From NCBI GenBank assembly GCA_021776685.1, contig JAJFFJ010000010.1, positions 1-37,346 of the forward strand: 37,346 bases of DNA, written 5' to 3'. A program made the position numbers and the translations under genes. The notes below the pieces were generated by a model. It ran no database searches. It had not been told where the DNA came from and worked only from the letters and a program-made list of their open reading frames with translations. The number at the start of each line of letters is the position of its first letter. Position 1 is the first letter of the stretch. Shown here piece by piece: positions 1 through 7,776 of this stretch. Source of the DNA: Alphaproteobacteria bacterium (lineage in GTDB: Bacteria > Pseudomonadota > Alphaproteobacteria > Bin65).

Positions 1-278
1 ATCGGAATGTAGCCGCCCCACGCCTCGATGAAGGCGTCCAGGCGTTCAACCCCCGACGCTGCCGCACGGCTGGCCGCCAGCCGCGCATCACTGTCATTCA
101 ACTCGTCCACATAAAGAGTCGTGGCGATCAGCAGTTCTGCCCGGGTGCCGAAATGCAGATAGACCGCCTGACGGCTGACACCGGCATGGCGCGCGATATC
201 ACTCATACGCACACCCTGGCCCTGCCCTGTCTCGAGAAGGTCCCAGGTGGCCTTCAGAATTCGCGTGCGCGTATCCAT
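1..278 (-). CDS. TetR/AcrR family transcriptional regulator (partial, C-terminus outside window)
   Basis: My translation of the minus strand from the ATG at 278 gives 92 codons before the window edge. The start (MDTRTRILKATWDLLE) and the helix-turn-helix (VRMSDIARHAGVSRQAVYLHF) are typical of the TetR N-terminal DNA-binding domain. The ligand-binding domain lies outside the window, so the ligand cannot be guessed. The gene diverges from the NmrA-like gene at 359, with three perfect palindromes between the two starts. This suggests that the protein represses both itself and its neighbour. Family assignment is secure; the autoregulation is inferred from layout. Confidence 0.9.
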   Translation of the reverse strand, partial: MDTRTRILKATWDLLETGQGQGVRMSDIARHAGVSRQAVYLHFGTRAELLIATTLYVDELNDSDARLAASRAAASGVERLDAFIEAWGGYIP

Positions 279-287
279 TTTTTGCTC

Positions 288-302
288 TTGACACCGTGTC
301 AA
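288..302. promoter_or_regulatory. Probable TetR operator, 15-bp palindrome (distal copy)
   Basis: TTGACACCGTGTCAA is a perfect inverted repeat (7-bp arms around a central C). It lies 10 bases upstream of the TetR start codon and has nearly the same arms as the two palindromes at 314-343. Its centre is 26 bp from the middle copy. Its position would block TetR transcription or translation initiation. TetR proteins typically bind palindromes of this size. Confidence 0.6.
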
Positions 303-313
303 TCATCCCGTAC

Positions 314-343
314 TTGACATTATGTCAATTTACACTGTGTAAA
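314..343. promoter_or_regulatory. Two abutting 15-bp palindromic operators
   Basis: TTGACATTATGTCAA (314-328) and TTTACACTGTGTAAA (329-343) are both perfect 7+1+7 inverted repeats placed directly end to end. The TTGACA at 314-319 could also be the -35 of the NmrA-like gene. With an 18-base gap it would pair with the -10-like TGTAAA at 338-343, so a bound repressor would cover the promoter. Symmetry is read directly; the repressor identity (neighbouring TetR protein) is inferred. Confidence 0.6.
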
Positions 344-358
344 GTCAAAGGAGCAATT

Positions 359-982
359 ATGAATGTCATCATATTCGGCGCCACAGGCACCCTTGGACGC
401 CATCTCGTCACTAACGCCCTGCAAACGGGCCACCATGTAACGGCCTTCGCCCGGCGGCCCGACGCGCTGGACATCAGCCACCCCAGCCTCACCCGTGTTG
501 CCGGCGACGTGCTGGACCGAGACGCCGTCGCAGCGGCAATTCCAGGCCATGACGCGGTGCTGATCGCCCTCGGATCCGGCCGCAAAGGCGGCGTCCGGGC
601 CGACGGTACCCAGCATGTCATTGAGGCGATGAAACAGGCGGGCCTGTCCCGGCTGATCTGCCTCAGCACCCTCGGCGCTGGCGACAGCCGGCCGCTCCTC
701 AATTTTTTCTGGAAGCGGATCATGTTTGGGATGCTGCTGGCGCCGGCCTATGCAGATCATCAGGCGCAAGAGGCCTTGGTGCGCAAGAGTGGGCTCGACT
801 GGACAATTGTGCGGCCGGGCGCGTTCAGCGACGGTCCAGCCACGGGTGACTACCGGCACGGTTTTCCCGCCACGGCAAAAAATCTCGCACTCAAGATTTC
901 TAGGGCCGATGTGGCCGGATTCATGGTGCGGCAGTTGCAGGACATGTCCTACCTGCGCCAGACCCCCGGCCTTTCCTACTGA
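359..982 (+). CDS. NAD(P)-binding oxidoreductase, NmrA/SDR-like
   Basis: A 207-residue protein starting MNVIIFGATGTLGRHLV. This is the N-terminal Rossmann strand with the GATGxxG dinucleotide-binding motif of atypical SDR / NmrA-like proteins. Other family marks are VLIALGS near the end of the cofactor region and LDWTIVRPGAFSDG in the C-terminal half. Length fits the short NAD(P)H-binding family. The ATG at 359 follows AAAGGAG at a suitable distance. An in-frame start at 296 would place coding sequence through the operators and is rejected. The gene is probably the main target of the divergent TetR regulator, which often means a role in detoxifying an electrophile or quinone; the substrate is unknown. 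Confidence 0.85.
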   Translation: MNVIIFGATGTLGRHLVTNALQTGHHVTAFARRPDALDISHPSLTRVAGDVLDRDAVAAAIPGHDAVLIALGSGRKGGVRADGTQHVIEAMKQAGLSRLICLSTLGAGDSRPLLNFFWKRIMFGMLLAPAYADHQAQEALVRKSGLDWTIVRPGAFSDGPATGDYRHGFPATAKNLALKISRADVAGFMVRQLQDMSYLRQTPGLSY

Positions 983-1014
983 TCGCCTCGCATAGGGAGG
1001 GGGCGTGAGATCCA

Positions 1015-2958
1015 CTAGGCCCGCGTTCTTGCCACGCGCAGTTCGTTAACGGTCAGGAGCACGCCCCCAACCGCGCCCGCGATATCGAGGGCCAGCGCGC
1101 CCTCGAACGCGTCCGCGGGAACCAACAGGGCCAGACCGCTGACCCCGAACAGAATGCGGAGCAGCGGGTTCATGGGCCGGAAAAGGAAACCTACCAATGC
1201 CACCGAGGCGAGCCAGACCCCGGCGATGGCAGTTGTCACGGAGAGCGCCACATCCCAGGGCGTGCCGATCAGCAGCAGGCTGGGAGACAGCACAAACAGG
1301 AACGGCACCACGTAGGCAGGCCAGCCGAAGCGCATGGCTTCCCATGCGGTCCTCATAGGCCCGGCATTGCCCAGGCTGGCCGCAGCGAAGGCCGCGATCG
1401 CCACCGGCGGCGTAATCATCGACATCATGCCGAAATAGAGCACGAACAGGTGGGCCGCGATTGGCTCCACGCCAAGCTTGGCGATCGACGGCGCCACCAG
1501 CGCGGCCAGCAGCACATAGACGCCGATGGTCGGCATGCCCATGCCCAGGATGATCGAAATCATGGCGGCCACGATCAGGAGAACCAGCAGGCTGCTCTGG
1601 CTGATCTGGACAAGGAGCAGGGTCAGTCCGAAGCTCAGGCCCGAGGCGTTTAGGACGCCGATGATCAGGCCCGCAGCGCCGGTGATGATAACGATGTTCA
1701 GCGCCGCGATGCCGCCCCCACGCAGCGACGCAAGAAAGGCGATGGGGCCCAGGCGCCGTCCGTCATGGCCGACAATGACCGCCACCACCAGCAGGACGCC
1801 AATGGCCACCAGGCCCGCCTTCTCCGCCGGATAATTCCACCAGAACAGTGCGCCGATCAGCACCAGAAAGGGCAAGGGGAAGGCCCAGCCGGCCCGCAAC
1901 ACACGGCCTGCCGGCGGGATATTCTCTTCCGGCACCCGGTCGATGCCGGCCCGGGCGGCGCGCAGGTCCGCCTGAATAAACAGGGCAACATAGTAGAGGA
2001 TCGCCGGGAAGAGTGCGGCGAGCACCACCTCGCCGTAGCCAATCTCAAGAAATGTGGCCATGAGGAAGGCGGACGCGCCCATGATCGGCGGCATCAACTG
2101 ACCGCCTGTGGACGCCACGGCCTCCACACCCGCCGCGGTTTCAGCGCGGAAACCGCTTTTCCGCATCAGCGGAATGGTGACGATGCCCGTGGTCGCCACA
2201 TTGGACACCGCACTACCGGAAATGGACCCGAACAGGCTGGAGGCCAGGATCGATATCTTGGCGGCGCCACCCCGGTACCGGCCCATCGAGGCGAGCGAGA
2301 GATCGGTAAAGAATTGCGCCCCGCCTGCGCGGTTGAGCAGGGTGCCGAACAGGACGAAGATCACCACCACGGTCGACGCGATCGTCAACGGCGTCCCCAG
2401 CAATCCGTTGGTATCGAGGGTCAGCTTGATCAACAGCCGTTCCGGCGACACATAGAGCCCTGCCAGCCGCCCCGGCACGAGATGACCGAGCAGGCCGTAC
2501 GCGACAAAGGCGATGACGATGACCGTCAGGGCCGAGCCGGCAACCCGGCGCAGCGCCTCGATCAGAAGCACGAACAGGATGCCGCCGATGATGTGGCCGC
2601 GCAGCGGATCATATTCGATCTCTTCGGCGAGAACCGGATAGATCGCCGTCAGGTAGGCACCTGCGCCCAGCCCCAAGGCCGCCGCGACCATGTCGAAAAC
2701 CGGCGGCCGGCCGCCAGTCTGCCTGTCGGCCCTGATGTGGAGGAACACCAGTGTCAGGCTAAGCGCCAGCATCAGGGCCAGAAACTGCTCCCGGTAGACC
2801 TGGACACGCAGCATCTGGGCCACATCACCTGACCAGAGCACCGCTACAATCACCAGCAGCACCGCCAGCACCGAGATTACCCACCACCAGAAGCCCTTTG
2901 GCGATCCGTCGCTGGTGGTGTTCTCCTCGATCTCTGGCTCTGCTCCTGCCTCAGACAT
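1015..2958 (-). CDS. TRAP transporter fused permease (TAXI-type, DctQ+DctM)
   Basis: A 647-residue, very hydrophobic integral membrane protein. The charged N-terminus (MSEAGAEPEIEE) is followed by a small membrane domain corresponding to DctQ, and then the large DctM channel domain. The hallmark loop GSISGSAVSNVATTGIVTIPLM and the later GMGMPTIGVYVLLAALVAPS are conserved in TRAP large subunits. Fused 4TM-12TM permeases are the usual partners of TAXI solute-binding proteins, and one lies directly upstream at 3003-3965. The protein should carry out cation-coupled uptake of a carboxylate or similar solute across the inner membrane. The 44-base gap to the binding-protein gene contains a strong stem-loop. 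Confidence 0.93.
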   Translation of the reverse strand: MSEAGAEPEIEENTTSDGSPKGFWWWVISVLAVLLVIVAVLWSGDVAQMLRVQVYREQFLALMLALSLTLVFLHIRADRQTGGRPPVFDMVAAALGLGAGAYLTAIYPVLAEEIEYDPLRGHIIGGILFVLLIEALRRVAGSALTVIVIAFVAYGLLGHLVPGRLAGLYVSPERLLIKLTLDTNGLLGTPLTIASTVVVIFVLFGTLLNRAGGAQFFTDLSLASMGRYRGGAAKISILASSLFGSISGSAVSNVATTGIVTIPLMRKSGFRAETAAGVEAVASTGGQLMPPIMGASAFLMATFLEIGYGEVVLAALFPAILYYVALFIQADLRAARAGIDRVPEENIPPAGRVLRAGWAFPLPFLVLIGALFWWNYPAEKAGLVAIGVLLVVAVIVGHDGRRLGPIAFLASLRGGGIAALNIVIITGAAGLIIGVLNASGLSFGLTLLLVQISQSSLLVLLIVAAMISIILGMGMPTIGVYVLLAALVAPSIAKLGVEPIAAHLFVLYFGMMSMITPPVAIAAFAAASLGNAGPMRTAWEAMRFGWPAYVVPFLFVLSPSLLLIGTPWDVALSVTTAIAGVWLASVALVGFLFRPMNPLLRILFGVSGLALLVPADAFEGALALDIAGAVGGVLLTVNELRVARTRA

Positions 2959-2978
2959 CGGTCGCCGTGACGCGCCGG

Positions 2979-2997
2979 CGGCCTTGTATCAAGGCCG
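2979..2997 (-). other. Intercistronic stem-loop between binding protein and permease genes
   Basis: CGGCCTTG, a 3-base loop and CAAGGCCG form an 8-bp perfect stem in the 44 bases separating the TAXI gene stop from the permease start. No T-run follows on the minus strand, so it is not a classical terminator. In many transporter operons such hairpins protect the upstream mRNA and give more binding protein than permease; that role is inferred here. Confidence 0.5.
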
Positions 2998-3002
2998 TCA
3001 GA

Positions 3003-3965
3003 TCACTTGCCCGGCCAGATTCCTGCTTCCTTGTAGAACCGGATCGCACCGCGGTGGAACGGCACAACCTTCGTGACCGACGCCATCTTTTTCGGATTGA
3101 AGCGGCGGAAGATGCCGTGGGCGGCCGCCAGGGCTTTCTTGTTACCATGGAGCGCTTTGGCCAGCTTGTAGACCGCGTCGGGGCTGGTCTTGCTGCCGGC
3201 AATGATGGCGTACTGGTAGCCGACCAGATAGACCGGCTCGACGATGCTGACAAAGCGCTTATGCGGCTTCACCAGGACCAGCCGGGTGCCCGGCAGGGCG
3301 CGGCTGAGCGAAGCTTTGACCGCAGCCGTATTCGGAATATTGATGAAACGCACGGCGCGGCGGGCCGCCGTACGTTTGACAATTCCGGAACCCGGCGCCA
3401 GCAGCAACCCGGCAAGCTTGCCCTGGGCGAGAAGCCCTGCAGCCTTGGCGAAATTCGGGACCGGCACACCGTCGAGCTCGGACTCTTTCACCCCGACGCC
3501 GTTGAAGATCGCAGTCTGCATCACGGCGACCAGCTTCTGTCGGGCGTAGCCGATGGGAAATGCCTTGCCGCGAAGCTGGGTAAGTTTGGTGATATTGGTG
3601 TCCCGCGCCACCATGATCCCGACCGCGAATGGCATCAGCAATGCGACGATGCGGACATTGGGATTTTTGCGTCCCGGGAAATTTCCGGTGCCTGTGCGCG
3701 CGAACTTCGACTCAAAAAGATTAGACGTCCCGAAGGCCACCTCACCCCGGCTGATCTGCGGGATATAGACATTCGACCCGCCGGTGCCGACGACGCGCAT
3801 GTTGAGCCCGCCATGTTCGGTACCAACCTTCGCCACCGCCGACGCGATCGCATAGGCGAGAGACCCCTGGGGCAAGGTGCCAATGGCGACTGGCTGTGCC
3901 GCGGCCTGGTTTGTGGCCAGCGCAATCGCAACCACAGCCGGTATGCTCAACAGGCTCTTCTTCAT
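3003..3965 (-). CDS. TAXI family TRAP transporter solute-binding protein
   Basis: A 320-residue periplasmic protein. Residues 1-24 form a clear signal peptide (MKKSLLSIPAVVAIALATNQAAAQ). The mature part begins PVAIGTLPQGSLAYAIASAVAKV, the typical TAXI opening (small-molecule specificity loop), followed by the GTGGSNVYIPQISRGEVAFGTSN region. It captures the solute for the fused permease downstream. The ATG at 3965 is preceded by GGGAGGAA. The 189 bases up to the PanB-like gene show no terminator, so co-transcription is possible. The natural substrate is unknown; family members take up glutamate, 2-oxoglutarate and other organic acids. Confidence 0.92.
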   Translation of the reverse strand: MKKSLLSIPAVVAIALATNQAAAQPVAIGTLPQGSLAYAIASAVAKVGTEHGGLNMRVVGTGGSNVYIPQISRGEVAFGTSNLFESKFARTGTGNFPGRKNPNVRIVALLMPFAVGIMVARDTNITKLTQLRGKAFPIGYARQKLVAVMQTAIFNGVGVKESELDGVPVPNFAKAAGLLAQGKLAGLLLAPGSGIVKRTAARRAVRFINIPNTAAVKASLSRALPGTRLVLVKPHKRFVSIVEPVYLVGYQYAIIAGSKTSPDAVYKLAKALHGNKKALAAAHGIFRRFNPKKMASVTKVVPFHRGAIRFYKEAGIWPGK

Positions 3966-4154
3966 GCTTTCCTCCCGGGTTCAGTCGATTTGATGACGCC
4001 ATTCGCACTTTGACTGTGTGCATTCGGCGTCATGTCTCGGTAAGCCAGTCTACCGCTCGCACCGCCCATAGTTCCAGCGCTGACGACTCTGGCGCCCCCG
4101 TCGAATTCACTGGCGCAGCATCTCTGATACTCGCCAGGAAGCCGGAAACCCGTC

Positions 4155-5057
4155 TCAATCCGGCTCATCAAGGGCTGCCAGAAATCCTGAAATCAATCCG
4201 TCGGGAGCCTTGACCACATGTTCGGGCGCCGGGAATTGCCCATCCTGAACATCGCCGATGAACTCCTTGAAACCGGCGACGCGCTCACGCTGGATCTCGG
4301 CCATCTTCCTGTGGATCTGGCGATACTGTTTGGAATGGCGCGGATAGGGCGGCGGATTGTTCCCAAGGATGTCTTCCGCAAAAAGAAACTGAATGTCGCC
4401 GCCGCTGCCGGCTCCGATCGATGATGTCAGGAGGGTGGTCCGCTTGCTGATTTCCGCGAGCAACTCTTCAGGAATAACCTCGACCTCCACCGCGTAAGCG
4501 CCGGCATTCTCCAATGCCTTGATCTCCTCGAAGACCCACGTGGCTTCCTCGACCGTCTTTCCGACAGCCTTGAGCCCGCCGGTCCAGGTGCTTTTCCGCG
4601 GCACCAAACCGGCATGGCCCTGGACCGGTATACCCGCCTCGGCCGCGGCCTCGACGAATCGCGGGCTCCACTGGCACATGATGGCGTCGGCGCCAATCGC
4701 CATGGCGTCATAGCCAAGCCGCACAGCTTCTTCCGGGCTCGCGGCACCCAGGAGTGGCACCGAGAACGCCATGAAGGTGTTGGGTGCGGCGCGGCGGATG
4801 GCGGCGGCCGACTCCGGTTGTTTGGGGTCGAAGCGCACCTTCATCGTATCGATGCCGGCTTCCTCCGCTGCGACCGCCTCGTCGACTGAAAAGGGCAGCG
4901 TCTCGACCAGCACCCGCTTGCCCTTCTGGTCGCGCAGATCTTTGACCGTGTAGTTGCGCGTGCCGTAGGCGCCGCCGAGCGTCATCACCCGTTTGAGGCC
5001 TTTGGCAGCTGCATCACGCGGTGGAATGCCGCCATCACCTGTTGAATGACTGGACAT
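4155..5057 (-). CDS. Divergent ketopantoate hydroxymethyltransferase (PanB)-like protein
   Basis: A 300-residue protein of the PanB / PEP-mutase-like TIM-barrel superfamily. The family core is visible: PNTFMAFSVPL...SPEEA, IPVQGHAGLVP (about 143-153), LENAGAYAVEVEVIP (182-196) and SSIGAGSGGDIQ. By hand alignment with E. coli PanB, the probable catalytic Glu is kept (Glu193). The metal-binding Asp45, Asp84 and Glu114 positions read Phe76 (or a shifted Asp77), Ser99 and Gln129, and Lys112 reads Met127. A canonical pantothenate role is therefore doubtful. Start: the ATG at 5057 follows GGGGAG by 9 bases; an in-frame ATG at 5129 would add 24 unconserved residues. The gene is upstream of the TAXI-TRAP genes on the same strand, suggesting it acts on the imported acid. 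Confidence 0.75.
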   Translation of the reverse strand: MSSHSTGDGGIPPRDAAAKGLKRVMTLGGAYGTRNYTVKDLRDQKGKRVLVETLPFSVDEAVAAEEAGIDTMKVRFDPKQPESAAAIRRAAPNTFMAFSVPLLGAASPEEAVRLGYDAMAIGADAIMCQWSPRFVEAAAEAGIPVQGHAGLVPRKSTWTGGLKAVGKTVEEATWVFEEIKALENAGAYAVEVEVIPEELLAEISKRTTLLTSSIGAGSGGDIQFLFAEDILGNNPPPYPRHSKQYRQIHRKMAEIQRERVAGFKEFIGDVQDGQFPAPEHVVKAPDGLISGFLAALDEPD

Positions 5058-5180
5058 TGTCCCCATCTCCCCGCTCTCGATATCGTTGGACCTAACCTGC
5101 CAAGATTGCACCGCAAAAAATACTGGCAAAGGGCCACCAGCGGACGCCAGGGTTAGCGTAATCCGGCAATTTCAGTTTGA

Positions 5181-5186
5181 ATTATA
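5181..5186 (-). promoter_or_regulatory. Possible -10 box for the PanB-like / TAXI-TRAP unit
   Basis: On the minus strand this is a perfect TATAAT in an AT-rich patch upstream of the PanB-like gene. No good -35 is visible at the usual distance, so an activator (for example the adjacent Lrp-type protein) may be needed. It implies a leader of roughly 115 bases. The rest of 5058-5322 shows nothing else I can support. Confidence 0.3.
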
Positions 5187-5322
5187 GGTAATAAAGCCCA
5201 TATTCATACAGTTGGCGATGCCCTGCCAAGCCGCATCGCCGCCGTCCGACCGCAACAAAAGGCAACATATCGCAACGTTAAAAAAATCAGGAATGCCCAC
5301 CTGACAGCGGGCGCTTGCGGTC

Positions 5323-5805
5323 CTATCCCTCGATATCCAGCTCGACCGGCACACCCGGGCGTTCCTTCGAGTTGCGGATGACCTGGAGGGTGGTGACGTT
5401 GGCAACATTGCCGACCGCCGTCAGCCGGGTGGTCAGTTCGTTCTCATGGGCGGTATTGCGGGCGACAATCTTGAGGATAAAGTCGCCGCCGCCACGGATC
5501 ATGTGGCATTCGCGCACTTCGCGCCATTCGCCGACCTCCTGCTCAAAGGCTGTCAGCACCGCATCTGACTGGCTGTCGAGGCCCACAAGGGCGAAAAAGA
5601 GGACTTCAAAGCCAAGCGCTTCCCGGTCGATTTCCGCGTGATAGCCGTGTATGTAGCCCGCGTCCTCCAGCGCCCGCACCCGGCGCAGGCAGGGCGGCGC
5701 GGAAATGCCCACCCGGCGGGACAGCTCGACATTGGTCATGCGGCCGTCATTTTGCAGGTCGGCCAGAATTTTCAGGTCAATCGTATCCAGCTTGACGCGG
5801 CGCAT
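5323..5805 (-). CDS. Lrp/AsnC family transcriptional regulator
   Basis: A 160-residue protein with the full Lrp layout. The N-terminal helix-turn-helix reads LDTIDLKILADLQNDGRMTNVELSRRVGISAPPCLRRVRALE. The C-terminal RAM ligand-binding domain contains the conserved EVRECHMIRGGGDFILKIVA segment. Members bind amino acids or related acids and act as multimers on nearby genes. The ATG at 5805 follows GGAG. The open frame continues far upstream, but that part is antisense to the ELM1-like gene and is not real. It sits just upstream of, and on the same strand as, the PanB-like / TAXI-TRAP genes, so it is the likely regulator of that unit. Confidence 0.93.
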   Translation of the reverse strand: MRRVKLDTIDLKILADLQNDGRMTNVELSRRVGISAPPCLRRVRALEDAGYIHGYHAEIDREALGFEVLFFALVGLDSQSDAVLTAFEQEVGEWREVRECHMIRGGGDFILKIVARNTAHENELTTRLTAVGNVANVTTLQVIRNSKERPGVPVELDIEG

Positions 5806-5892
5806 GGCTCTCCGGGGGTGAAAATGATCTACAAGGTGGTGCACCCGGCTTGCTGCTGCATGGCAGCCGGCGGCGCACCGAAATCGTGCGGG

Positions 5893-5922
5893 ACTATAGG
5901 ACAAAACGAAATAATATTTCAA
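5893..5922 (-). promoter_or_regulatory. Promoter of the lrp-type gene with overlapping palindrome
   Basis: On the minus strand TTGAAA (5917-5922) and TATAGT (5893-5898) are separated by 18 bases, a good sigma-70-like match. Overlapping the -35 is GAAATAATATTTC (5908-5920), a perfect 13-bp palindrome, AT-rich like many Lrp-type sites. This suggests autorepression by the gene product. The transcript would start near 5886. Confidence 0.5.
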
Positions 5923-6007
5923 GAATGCGCAACAAGATTTCAAAAACAGCCAGCCGGTTGGGCGGATCATTGCGTCTGAGCGCTCGTTCCGCCCCCGGAG
6001 GTCAGCC

Positions 6008-6967
6008 ATGAACCAGCCCATCTGCTGGGTTCTGACCGAAGGCCATATCGGCATGGAGAACCAGGCCGTCGGCATTGCCGAGGCCATGGGACTGACGCCG
6101 GTGGTCAAACGCCTGCATCCGCGCGCACCCTGGAAGTGGCTGCCGCCGCGCCTGTGGCCAACCCCGTTGCGCGCGCCAGGGGCTGCCGGCGATCCCCTCG
6201 TACCGCCCTGGCCTGATCTTCTGATCAGCTGCGGCAAGCGCGCCACGGCGCCGTCGGTCAAGATCCGGCAGGTGAGCAAAGGCGGCACCTTTACCGTGCA
6301 TATCCAGAAACCGCCCCTGGCCGCAGACCGGTTCGACCTGTTGGTGGTGCCGGCCCACGACGGCATGACCGGCAACAACGTGTTCGTCACCACTGCCGCT
6401 GTACACCGGGTGACGGACGAAAAACTTGCCGCCGCGTCAGTGCAGTTTGGTCCCCGCTTTGCTGACCTGCCACGGCCGCTGATTGGGGTGCTGATCGGCG
6501 GCGCCAACAACCGGCATCGGCTGACGCCCGAGATCACAACTCGGCTCGCCAACGACCTGAAGGAACTGGCGGAGCGCACCGGCGGCAGCCTGCTGGTGAC
6601 GCCTTCCCGGCGCACAGGCGCGGAGAACGAGGCCATTCTGCGCGATGCCCTGGCGGACGTGCCGGGTGAGATCTGGGACGGTGAAGGAGACAACCCCTAT
6701 TTCGGCCTGCTGGCACACGCCGACACCATCCTGGTGACCTGCGATTCCGTCTCGATGACTTCTGAGGCCTGCGCCACCGGAAAACCGGTCTATGTGATTG
6801 ACCTTGAGGGCGAATCCCGGCGCATCGACGACTTCCATGCGCGCTTGCGGGATGCCGGTATCACCCGCCGCTTCACGGGACAGATTGGCGACTACAGCTA
6901 CGCCCCGCCAGACGACACACGCCGGGTGGCGGCGCACATTCACGAAATGATGGCCGCCCGGAAATGA
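6008..6967 (+). CDS. ELM1 family protein (mitochondrial fission ELM1-like, DUF1022)
   Basis: A 319-residue protein beginning ICWVLTEGHIGMENQAVGIAEAMG. It also has PDLLISCGKRATAPSVKI, VQFGPRFADLPRPLIGVLIGGANNRHRLT and VTCDSVSMTSEACATGKPVYVI, all signatures of the bacterial ELM1 / DUF1022 family. The fold is predicted to resemble GT-B glycosyltransferases, and the late DSVSMTSEA segment corresponds to the usual nucleotide-sugar-contacting region; this is family knowledge, not demonstrated here. The plant relative takes part in mitochondrial fission; the bacterial role is unknown. GGAGG lies about 10 bases before the ATG. It is followed 34 bases later by a 2OG-Fe(II) oxygenase gene on the same strand. 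Confidence 0.85.
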   Translation: MNQPICWVLTEGHIGMENQAVGIAEAMGLTPVVKRLHPRAPWKWLPPRLWPTPLRAPGAAGDPLVPPWPDLLISCGKRATAPSVKIRQVSKGGTFTVHIQKPPLAADRFDLLVVPAHDGMTGNNVFVTTAAVHRVTDEKLAAASVQFGPRFADLPRPLIGVLIGGANNRHRLTPEITTRLANDLKELAERTGGSLLVTPSRRTGAENEAILRDALADVPGEIWDGEGDNPYFGLLAHADTILVTCDSVSMTSEACATGKPVYVIDLEGESRRIDDFHARLRDAGITRRFTGQIGDYSYAPPDDTRRVAAHIHEMMAARK

Positions 6968-7001
6968 GCCGCCAGGTTGATACGGGTCAAAGCCGTCGCC
7001 G

Positions 7002-7703
7002 ATGGCGTCGTCGCACCATGCCGGGATCGATCATTACCGGGATGGTCCCGTGGACGACTCTGCTTCCGTCGCCGCCGCATTTGCCGGCGCACTCGCCCGC
7101 GCCGAGGGGCGGGACTGGCCGTTCCGCCACTGGCTGCTCAATGATGTATTGCCGCCCGCGGTCTATGCCGAACTTGCAACACTGCCGTTTGCGCCACCGG
7201 CGGTGGGACATGAGAGCGGTACCCGGGAAGCCAACAACTCGGCACGGGTCTTCTTCAGCCCGGATGTACAGGACGCCCATCCGGTCTGCGCCGCCATCGC
7301 CCATGGCCTGGGTGCGCCGGAGACCGTTGCCTTATTGGAGCGTATCTGTGGCCGGCCGCTCGGCGGCAGCAACCTGCGCATCGAATACACCCTGGATACC
7401 GACGGCTTCTGGCTGGAGCCGCATACCGACATTCAGGTCAAGCTGTTCACGATGCTCATCTACCTCGCGCCCGAAAACGGCGGCGAGGAGCTCGGCACAG
7501 ATATCTACGATGGCGAGGAGACCTGGGTTGGATCTGCGCCTTTTGCCGGCAACGCGGGCATGATTTTTCTCCCCGCCGATGACACGTGGCACGGCTTTCG
7601 CCGCAAATATATCCACGGTGTCCGCCGCTCGCTCATCGTCAACTTCGTGACCAATGACTGGCGCGCCCTGGATGAGTTAACCGGCTTCACCGCGACTGCG
7701 TGA
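7002..7703 (+). CDS. 2OG-Fe(II) oxygenase
   Basis: A 233-residue protein of the 2-oxoglutarate / Fe(II) dioxygenase superfamily. The iron triad can be read as His141 and Asp143 in EPHTDIQVK and the distal His197 in DDTWHGF. Arg208 or Arg209 in the following VRRSLIVNF binds the 2-oxoglutarate carboxylate. The surrounding LFTMLIYLAPENGGEELGTDIY is the typical double-stranded beta-helix core. Such enzymes hydroxylate proteins, glycans or small molecules; the substrate here is unknown. The ATG at 7002 has no clear ribosome binding site, so coupling to the ELM1-like gene or a different start is possible. Confidence 0.85.
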   Translation: MASSHHAGIDHYRDGPVDDSASVAAAFAGALARAEGRDWPFRHWLLNDVLPPAVYAELATLPFAPPAVGHESGTREANNSARVFFSPDVQDAHPVCAAIAHGLGAPETVALLERICGRPLGGSNLRIEYTLDTDGFWLEPHTDIQVKLFTMLIYLAPENGGEELGTDIYDGEETWVGSAPFAGNAGMIFLPADDTWHGFRRKYIHGVRRSLIVNFVTNDWRALDELTGFTATA

Positions 7704-7776
7704 AGCGTCCCCGTCTGCTTGCGCCCCGCCCGGCGGCGGGCTACCCCTTGATCAGACATTTTTTGGGCGAGTTGCG

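Noticed and set aside
5960-5994. Inverted repeat GGGCGGA / TCCGCCC before the ELM1-like gene
   Set aside because: Seven-base arms around a 21-base loop in GC-rich DNA, with no conserved riboswitch core or T-run; likely chance.
5806-6693. N-terminal extension of the Lrp-type protein to a 456-residue fusion
   Set aside because: The added part is antisense to the ELM1-like gene, has no recognisable domain, and the good promoter and ribosome binding site lie at 5893-5922 and just before 5805.
7715-7740. GC-rich hairpin after the 2OG oxygenase gene
   Set aside because: Short stem (GCCCG/CGGGC) without an adjacent T-run; not a convincing terminator.
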